Part shown: positions 1 to 5,052 of the stretch, one piece after another
Numbering within the stretch: position 1 is the stretch's first letter
Layout: each line of letters starts with the position of its first letter
Assembly (NCBI GenBank): GCA_014382685.1
Contig: JACNJG010000048.1
Span: forward strand, 1 to 5,052
Reading direction: 5' to 3'
From: Candidatus Cloacimonadota bacterium
GTDB taxonomy: Bacteria; Cloacimonadota; Cloacimonadia; JGIOTU-2
Length of the DNA: 5,052 bases
Translations under genes and position numbers: made by a program
The notes under the pieces: model-generated
The model's input: the letters and a program-made list of their open reading frames with translations, nothing else
What the model was told of the DNA's origin: nothing
Databases searched by the model: none

Positions 1-2
1 TG

Positions 3-608
3 TTCAAACTGTATCACTATGGAGAGGTAGCCAAGATACTGGATTACGGTACAGGTGCTGTGTTCCCGGGATTTGGTGCAAAATTCCTCATCTTTGATGC
101 TACAATGGATTATCGTTTCTTTGGTGAAGATTTTGAATCGAACTTCTTTAACTACCTTTATGATAATGAGCGTGCGACTGTATCAGGAGATTCATTAAAA
201 TCCAAAAGCAGCACACTTAAAGGCATCAATAAATCTCAGGGATGGCGAGGACAGCTCGTTTCCCATCTCTTCAATATTATTGATCTCACTGTTTCCTATG
301 AAGATATTCACGGAAAAGACTATAACATGGGCAAATCGATACTTGGTGAAGTCAGATTGAAGAAAACATTTATTCCGGGCTTGGATTATGCTTATGCCAG
401 ATATTCACAGACTCAGGTAGAGAAGTTTACTACGTGGAAAAGCCCGAATGCAGTTATCGAAGCACAGATCGGCTATGAAATCACTCCAGTCACTCTTCTT
501 GTCTGGGATTACAAAGTGTATTATATTGATCTTAATGGCGACGGCGAGATCAGCGGAGATGACGAAACGAAGACAACCTACAGCTTTGGGGTGCAGATAA
601 AGTTATAG
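3..608 (+). CDS. Probable outer-membrane beta-barrel protein, C-terminal part (5' end outside window)
   Basis: The frame is open from the left edge (first full codon at position 3) to TAG at 606-608, giving 201 visible residues. No specific family is recognised. The visible part is rich in Tyr, Phe and Trp and shows alternating polar/hydrophobic stretches separated by Gly/Asn/Asp turns, as in transmembrane beta-strands; examples are LTVSYEDIHG, YAYARYSQTQV, AVIEAQIGYEI and the last strand YSFGVQIKL. The chain ends directly on that strand, as barrel proteins folded by the BAM complex do, although the final residue is Leu rather than the more usual Phe. An EF-hand-like loop (528-563) precedes the last strand. 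A GTG at 60-62 is in frame, but coding continues upstream of it with no stop, so it is not a convincing start. The stop lies 4 bases before purD. Porin, autotransporter-like or structural roles all remain possible. The barrel call is inferred from strand pattern, not homology. Confidence 0.7.
   Translation, partial: FKLYHYGEVAKILDYGTGAVFPGFGAKFLIFDATMDYRFFGEDFESNFFNYLYDNERATVSGDSLKSKSSTLKGINKSQGWRGQLVSHLFNIIDLTVSYEDIHGKDYNMGKSILGEVRLKKTFIPGLDYAYARYSQTQVEKFTTWKSPNAVIEAQIGYEITPVTLLVWDYKVYYIDLNGDGEISGDDETKTTYSFGVQIKL
528..563 (+). other. EF-hand/dockerin-like calcium-binding loop in the last hairpin of the barrel protein
   Basis: These twelve codons read DLNGDGEISGDD, which fits the canonical Ca2+ loop: Asp at 1, Asn at 3, Asp at 5, Gly at 6, Ile at 8 and an acidic residue at 12 (Asp rather than the commoner Glu). 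It lies between two predicted strands, LLVWDYKVYYI and YSFGVQIKL. If the protein is a standard barrel with a periplasmic C-terminus, this loop would face the outside of the cell. The motif match is seen directly; metal binding and topology are inferred. Confidence 0.6.
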
Positions 609-612
609 TTAA

Positions 613-1881
613 ATGAAGGTTTTAATTGTAGGAAGCGGCGGCAGAGAGCATGCAATCGCATGGAAATGTGCGCAAAGCAAAAAGGTAGATAAAGTTTTTG
701 TTGCACCGGGAAATCCCGGTATGGAAAATGTTGCCCAGCTCATTCAGCTACAGAACACAGAAGAGCTTATCAGGTTTGTAAAATCCGAAGGAATCCGGTT
801 TACTATTGTCGGACCCGAACAGCCCCTTGCAGAGGGACTTGGCGATGAATTCCTGAAAGCAAACCTCGCAGTGATCGGACCTTCTAAACTGGCTGCTGAG
901 ATCGAGGGCAGCAAGGTTTTTGCAAAAACATTCATGAAGAAATATCATATTCCCACAGCAGATTTCCAGGTTTTTGATGAGATAGTACCTGCTTTGTCCT
1001 ATATTCTGAAAAAAGAATTTCCGCTTGTTATAAAGGTTGATGGGCTGGCTGCCGGCAAGGGAGTTTTCATTTGTGATAATTACACAGAAGCAGAAACGAT
1101 TCTCAACCATATTATGAACTATGGAATTTTCGGTGACGCAGGATCGCAGATCGTGATCGAAGAGTATCTTCAGGGAGAAGAAGCTTCGCTCTTTGCTTTT
1201 ACAGACGGAGACCATTTCGTTTCGACAATTCTTTCTCAAGATCACAAACAGCTTCTAAATGGAGACGAAGGACCGAATACCGGCGGCATGGGAGCGTACG
1301 CGCCTGCACTTTTCACAAAAGATCTAAAGAAACAGATCGACAAAAATGTCATTGCTCCTACTTTGAAGGGGATGCGAAAAGAACGACGAACCTTCAAGGG
1401 AATCCTTTATGCAGGTGTTATGCTTACAGAAAAAGGTCCGCAGGTTTTGGAATTTAACTGCCGCTTGGGCGATCCGGAAACGCAAGTAATTCTTCCGCTT
1501 CTTGACAATGATCTCATTAATGTGTGTGAAGCTATCCTAAATAAAAGCATCAATGAGGTTGAGTTGAATTGGAAAAATAAGAGTGCTGTAAACGTGGTCA
1601 TTGCCTCAGGCGGTTACCCTGGCACTTATGAAAAGGGATATCCGATCAAAGGAATTGATAAAGTTTCTGATGATACATTAGTATTCTTTGCAGGAGTAAA
1701 AAAAGAGAAAGATACATTGCTCACAAACGGAGGGAGAGTGTTATCCCTGACAGCTTTGGGAAATGATCTTCGGGATGCGCAGGAAAAGGTGTATAAAGAA
1801 GTTGAAAAAGTATCCTTCGCGAACAGTTATTACAGAACTGACATCGCTCAAAAGGGAATACGCAGGTTAGGAGAAAAGTAG
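613..1881 (+). CDS. purD: Phosphoribosylamine--glycine ligase (GAR synthetase)
   Basis: PurD catalyses the second step of de novo purine synthesis in the cytoplasm: 5-phosphoribosylamine + glycine + ATP give GAR + ADP + phosphate. The protein is complete at 422 residues, normal for monofunctional bacterial PurD. The N-domain opens with VGSGGREHAI (6-15), followed by APGNPGM (31-37) and VGPEQPLAEGL (66-76). The ATP-grasp region has GPSKLAAEIEGSK (89-101), VIKVDGLAAGKGV (139-151), VIEEYLQGEEAS (181-192) and QDHKQLLNGDEGPNTGGMGA (209-228). The metal/ATP site motif is EFNCRLGDPETQ (280-291), and the C-domain carries the GGYPGTYEKGYPI stretch (333-345). All expected motifs are present, so it is likely active. 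The start is fixed: the codon directly before ATG 613 is an in-frame TAA (610-612). No strong Shine-Dalgarno is visible. It starts 4 bases after the barrel gene and ends 7 bases before the protease gene, consistent with one transcript. No purine riboswitch or PurR-like site can be seen, since the upstream region is coding. Confidence 0.98.
   Translation: MKVLIVGSGGREHAIAWKCAQSKKVDKVFVAPGNPGMENVAQLIQLQNTEELIRFVKSEGIRFTIVGPEQPLAEGLGDEFLKANLAVIGPSKLAAEIEGSKVFAKTFMKKYHIPTADFQVFDEIVPALSYILKKEFPLVIKVDGLAAGKGVFICDNYTEAETILNHIMNYGIFGDAGSQIVIEEYLQGEEASLFAFTDGDHFVSTILSQDHKQLLNGDEGPNTGGMGAYAPALFTKDLKKQIDKNVIAPTLKGMRKERRTFKGILYAGVMLTEKGPQVLEFNCRLGDPETQVILPLLDNDLINVCEAILNKSINEVELNWKNKSAVNVVIASGGYPGTYEKGYPIKGIDKVSDDTLVFFAGVKKEKDTLLTNGGRVLSLTALGNDLRDAQEKVYKEVEKVSFANSYYRTDIAQKGIRRLGEK
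1869..1873 (+). promoter_or_regulatory. Possible weak ribosome binding site for the C25 protease gene
   Basis: An AGGAG lies inside the last codons of purD, 15 bases before ATG 1889. The spacing is longer than the optimum, so it may contribute little. Translational coupling to purD, whose stop is 7 bases before the start, is an equally good explanation. The assignment is tentative. Confidence 0.3.
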
Positions 1882-1888
1882 TTTTTCA

Positions 1889-1945
1889 ATGAAAAAGGTT
1901 TTTACAGTAATTCTGTTCTGTTTTTTGGCATCCTCATTATGGGGT
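1889..1945 (+). other. Sec signal peptide of the C25 protease
   Basis: The N-terminus has a basic start (Met-Lys-Lys), a hydrophobic core VFTVILFCFLA (residues 4-14) and a short polar/aromatic tail SSLWG, with likely cleavage near residue 19-20. Cys11 lies inside the core and is not followed by a lipobox-type small-residue context, so a lipoprotein is unlikely. The exact cleavage site is uncertain because the -3/-1 residues (Leu/Gly) are not ideal. Confidence 0.8.
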
Positions 1946-4900
1946 ATGAACAGCTTTGAGATAGAGAAGGTTACCGAAGATTATATTCAAGTTCACCTGA
2001 AGATCGATGATTACCACATTCCTAAAACGTCAGATAAAACCGCACAAAATCTGTCTTTGCCCGATTTGGAAACATTTTTCATAAATACAGAGGGTTTGCC
2101 GGAGCTGCCTTTTCTATCAAAAAATATCGGAATACCCCCCGAAGGCAAAGTAAGTGCGAGTATTATTTCCCAGCAATTCATCCTTCTGCCCGATGTTACT
2201 ATACCGATCAACCATCCATATAAAGATGAAGGTATTTTAGTTCCTGATCCTTCCAGGCAGGTCATAGATTTTCCAACAATGGATTATTATCCAGAAAGTA
2301 TCGTAGAAACTCAGGCGGTCGGTTATATTGGGAATAGGTATCTTGGATCATTTCGTATCTTTCCGATTCAATATAATCATGCACAAAAAACAGCAAGGCT
2401 CTATACCGATCTGGTAGTTCAAATTCATATTAAGGGTGATAAGACCAAGGGCTACAGCGGAAGTGCGAATTATTTAGATGGATTTGCAGATAAGATGATC
2501 GTCAATGATGAGTTCTCAAAGTACTGGCGCAAGGAGAAAGAGCCGGAATCAGCATCTTACAAAAGGCAGAACGAGACGGAAATCTCTCAATTCAAATTCA
2601 TTATCGATGAAGAAGGAATATATAAGATCACTTATGATTTTCTCAAAGACACTTTGCAAACCTGGATAGATTCTCTCGAAACCGAATATGATGTGCTTCT
2701 GAAAATTGACGAGATCAATCCGAAATATTTGCAACTTTATAACTTAGGAGAGCAGGTTCCAATCTATTTCTATAGTCAGGACGATGAATCCTTTGATGAG
2801 GGTGATTATTTTGAATTCTATGCAGACATCCATCATGGAGAAGATTGTTTTTATAATCCATTTTCCTGGGAAAATATCTATTTTCTGAGCTATGAAGAAG
2901 GAACGCTCGGCACGCGTCTTGCCGTCGAGGATGGCGGTTTGTACGAGACTGATCCATATAGTTATAGAAAAGTGTATAATTTTGATACGAGCGTACATTT
3001 TGAAAATCAAAGTATATACTCGAAATTGAGCCAGTTGACGCAGGTGCGGGAAGATCTCTGGTTCTGGCAGCAGATCAGCGCACCAAATATGACTAATTTT
3101 ACGATCAAGCTATACAATCCTCTTCAAAGCAATGCGAGAAGCGCAGAAGTCAAGATTTGTTTCTTTGGCGAAACCTATGAAAGTGATGAAAATACCGGCG
3201 AGCATCATGCGTTGTCATACATAAATTCTTCTCAGATCGGCTCGGAGTACTGGTATAATCAGAACGAAAAGATCATGACCGGCACAATGAGCAATGATAG
3301 ACTGAATAATGGGAGTAACCAAATTTATATTTCTCTTCCAGGCGATACCGATGCCACATACGATCGAATTCTTTTGGATTATATTGATATCAATTATTGG
3401 CGCGATTGTATTGCTCACGAGGATATGCTGGAATTCAACAAACCCACCTCTTATTCACCCGGCTTGATGCAATTTGAAATTACCGAATTTACTACTACTG
3501 ATATTGATGTATATAAATTGGGAATCAGCAAATTTGAAAATCTAAGTCTCGAGTCCGGACTGCCTGAAGGCGGCGCTCCCTATGTGCTTACATTTCAAGA
3601 CCAGGTTTTGGATAACAACACCAAATATTTAGCAGTTAGTAATTCACAAAAACTGTTACCTAAAGAAGTTATTCCGGATTATCCGAGCAATTTCAGAAAT
3701 CCCGGCGAGCAGGCAGATTATATCGTGATATCCAAACGGGAATTTCTCGAAGAGGATATTTTTTATGATTTTGCTGCACACTGGTATGACGAAAAAGGAT
3801 TGATTGTCAAAACTGTTTCCACAGAAGCAATTTACGATGAATTTAATCATGGTCTTTGCTCTGATCAAGCGATCAAGGATTTTATTTCCTACGCCTATAA
3901 TAATTGGCAGGAACCGGCTCCGCAATATGTGCTTCTGCTCGGTGATGCCTGCTATGACGAACGACCAACTTCGCCCAAAAAAGAATACAGTATTGTACCC
4001 ACCCATATGAGCTGGTCTTACTCTGTTGGTGCCACGGTAGATGATAACTGGTTTGTAGCAATAGTTGGAGATGACGAGCTTCCGGACCTTGCAATAGGTC
4101 GAATACCAATCTGGGAAACCGAGCAGATACTCCCTATTTTTGCAAAAACCATTCAGTACAACACACAGCCGAATTTCAATGATAATTGGCGAAATCATCT
4201 TATGCTCATTGCAGGCGGGTCCGGCGTATTTGAGGAGCAAAGTCAGCGTCTCAATAAGCAGTATATTCCAAAAAGCTTTCGCGTTTCACGCATTTATGCG
4301 CAGGCAGATCACAATAATCCCTATTGGGGCAGTACAACCAACATCAAGGATTATATTGATGACGGAACGACGTTCATTCAATTTATGGGGCATGGTGGAG
4401 GACAGATCTGGTCTGATCTTAATCTTATGAATTTGGGAGACATCTCGACACTTTTTAATGATAACTATCCGATAATCAGCAGCTTGACCTGTTATACTTC
4501 AAACTTTGAATATCCCGGGATGAGCTGTCTTGGAGAAGCTTTTGTGCTGGAAGCCGGCAAAGGAGCAATTGGGTTCTTTGGAGGAGCTGGTAAGGGATTT
4601 CTGGTGCAGGATGAGTATCTTGGTGCTTTTTTCCTGCAGAGTATTTTTACATTTGGTGAAAGAAATATTGGTACTATATGTAATATTGCCAAAATTGAGT
4701 ATGCGCTCAAATATCCCTGGAATATCGCCAATTTGGTTTTCCTGCGTTCATTCAACTATATGGGCGACCCGGCAATCGATATTGTGTTACCCTCTCAAGA
4801 ACTTGAAACAACACTCGATAGCTACCAGTTTGTGAAAGGAGACACTGTTTCGATTTTCATTGATAATGAAGATTCAACGCTTAATAGAGTGTCATATTAT

Positions 4901-5052
4901 GTGACCGATGAAGAAGATCTTATAAGAGATTCTCGTTTTCCGTATGAGCTTATTCAGGTTGAGTTGAATAATATTGAGAGAGAATCCTATTCTCCTTCCG
5001 GGTATGAATATGTAATTGATACCCTGGATACTTCATCCGAGTTTACGCGGAC
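1889..5052 (+). CDS. Secreted gingipain-like (peptidase family C25) cysteine protease, PorU-like layout; 3' end outside window
   Basis: One uninterrupted frame of 1054 complete codons runs off the right edge. The start is well fixed: an in-frame TAG at 1868-1870 leaves ATG 1889 as the only ATG that includes the signal peptide. Layout by residue: signal peptide ~1-19; C25-type propeptide ~25-182, with LPELPFLSKNIGIPPEGKV (70-88) and the block around GYIGNRYLGSFRIFPIQYN; a beta domain beginning at GIYKIT (243-248), with LQLYN (~282) and a YFEFYADIHHGE block (~307-318); a jelly-roll-like domain ~388-506, from DLWFWQ through His439-His440 to LLDYIDINYW; the C25 catalytic domain ~609-968; and after it the start of another beta/Ig-like segment. 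The putative catalytic residues are His835 in GHGG and Cys868 in SLTCYT. The domain order suits both a type IX secretion sortase (PorU) and a secreted gingipain-like protease; the missing C-terminus, which may hold a type IX sorting domain, would help decide. Family call is confident, subfamily is not. Confidence 0.9.
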   Translation, partial: MKKVFTVILFCFLASSLWGMNSFEIEKVTEDYIQVHLKIDDYHIPKTSDKTAQNLSLPDLETFFINTEGLPELPFLSKNIGIPPEGKVSASIISQQFILLPDVTIPINHPYKDEGILVPDPSRQVIDFPTMDYYPESIVETQAVGYIGNRYLGSFRIFPIQYNHAQKTARLYTDLVVQIHIKGDKTKGYSGSANYLDGFADKMIVNDEFSKYWRKEKEPESASYKRQNETEISQFKFIIDEEGIYKITYDFLKDTLQTWIDSLETEYDVLLKIDEINPKYLQLYNLGEQVPIYFYSQDDESFDEGDYFEFYADIHHGEDCFYNPFSWENIYFLSYEEGTLGTRLAVEDGGLYETDPYSYRKVYNFDTSVHFENQSIYSKLSQLTQVREDLWFWQQISAPNMTNFTIKLYNPLQSNARSAEVKICFFGETYESDENTGEHHALSYINSSQIGSEYWYNQNEKIMTGTMSNDRLNNGSNQIYISLPGDTDATYDRILLDYIDINYWRDCIAHEDMLEFNKPTSYSPGLMQFEITEFTTTDIDVYKLGISKFENLSLESGLPEGGAPYVLTFQDQVLDNNTKYLAVSNSQKLLPKEVIPDYPSNFRNPGEQADYIVISKREFLEEDIFYDFAAHWYDEKGLIVKTVSTEAIYDEFNHGLCSDQAIKDFISYAYNNWQEPAPQYVLLLGDACYDERPTSPKKEYSIVPTHMSWSYSVGATVDDNWFVAIVGDDELPDLAIGRIPIWETEQILPIFAKTIQYNTQPNFNDNWRNHLMLIAGGSGVFEEQSQRLNKQYIPKSFRVSRIYAQADHNNPYWGSTTNIKDYIDDGTTFIQFMGHGGGQIWSDLNLMNLGDISTLFNDNYPIISSLTCYTSNFEYPGMSCLGEAFVLEAGKGAIGFFGGAGKGFLVQDEYLGAFFLQSIFTFGERNIGTICNIAKIEYALKYPWNIANLVFLRSFNYMGDPAIDIVLPSQELETTLDSYQFVKGDTVSIFIDNEDSTLNRVSYYVTDEEDLIRDSRFPYELIQVELNNIERESYSPSGYEYVIDTLDTSSEFTR
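3713..4792 (+). other. Peptidase C25 (gingipain) catalytic domain
   Basis: This stretch (residues ~609-968) opens with the strand ADYIVIS (609-615). It then has the family blocks AIYDEFNHG (647-655), AIKDF (661-665), VLLLGDACYD (681-690), a TVDDNW block with Asp718-Asp719, and LPDLAIGRIPI. The putative catalytic His835 (codon 4391-4393) is in FMGHGGG and the putative nucleophile Cys868 (codon 4490-4492) is in SSLTCYT. A second Cys (880) follows in GMSCLGEA, and the domain closes with the typical MGDPAIDIVLP end (957 onwards). The 33-residue His-to-Cys distance equals that of His211 and Cys244 in gingipain RgpB, as I recall that structure. Both dyad residues are intact, so activity is expected. 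Confidence 0.9.

Noticed and set aside
60..62. GTG as a start for a 182-residue protein
   Set aside because: The same frame is open all the way to the left edge with similar strand-like sequence, and no ribosome binding site precedes it; the gene is truncated by the window.
705..720. Perfect inverted repeat, six-base arms around a four-base loop (ACCGGG and CCCGGT)
   Set aside because: It lies inside purD where it encodes the conserved Pro-Gly-Asn-Pro-Gly motif and has no following T-run, so it is explained by codons rather than by a terminator.
748..1245. 165-codon open frame on the minus strand
   Set aside because: It is antisense to purD, whose reading frame is fully conserved at protein level; the translation shows no recognisable domain.
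1946..1948. Second in-frame ATG as the protease start
   Set aside because: It would remove the clear signal peptide of residues 1-19, which an extracytoplasmic C25 protease needs.
3656..4240. 194-codon open frame on the minus strand
   Set aside because: It is antisense to the C25 catalytic domain; the Ile/Arg/Cys-rich translation is typical of a shadow frame and has no recognisable motif.
4140..4835. Plus-strand open frames at 4140-4430 and 4530-4835
   Set aside because: They are out of frame with the protease across its most conserved region (GHGG and the Cys motif), so they cannot be the real coding frame.

Overview
The window holds three genes, all on the + strand and packed almost end to end: the 3' end of a probable outer-membrane beta-barrel protein (3-608), a complete purD (613-1881), and the first ~1054 codons of a large secreted gingipain-type (peptidase family C25) cysteine protease that runs off the right edge (1889-5052). 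The gaps between them are 4 and 7 bases, with no terminator or promoter visible between genes, so co-transcription is likely. I see no RNA gene, mobile element, CRISPR array or significant repeat, and no non-coding stretch longer than a few bases.

Organism: a diderm bacterium of the FCB group (Bacteroidota, Cloacimonadota, Marinimicrobia and relatives) is the best guess. The reasons are the C25 protease with its propeptide-type N-terminus, a family concentrated in lineages with type IX secretion, together with the outer-membrane barrel, the moderately AT-rich composition and the weak Shine-Dalgarno signals. The sequence does not fix the phylum; this is inference.

The first and third genes act at the cell envelope. 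The barrel protein carries an EF-hand-like Asp/Asn loop just before its last strand. The protease has a signal peptide, a C25-type propeptide, PorU-like middle beta domains, and a caspase-like catalytic domain with His835 and Cys868 in the right motifs and at the spacing of the gingipain dyad. Between them sits a housekeeping purine-synthesis gene, which has no evident functional link to its neighbours.

The main point for a reader is that 63% of the window is one open frame with no stop. Any annotation that requires closed ORFs would miss it and would instead report antisense and out-of-frame shadows. Whether it is a PorU-like sortase of type IX secretion or a secreted gingipain-like protease cannot be settled without the downstream sequence.
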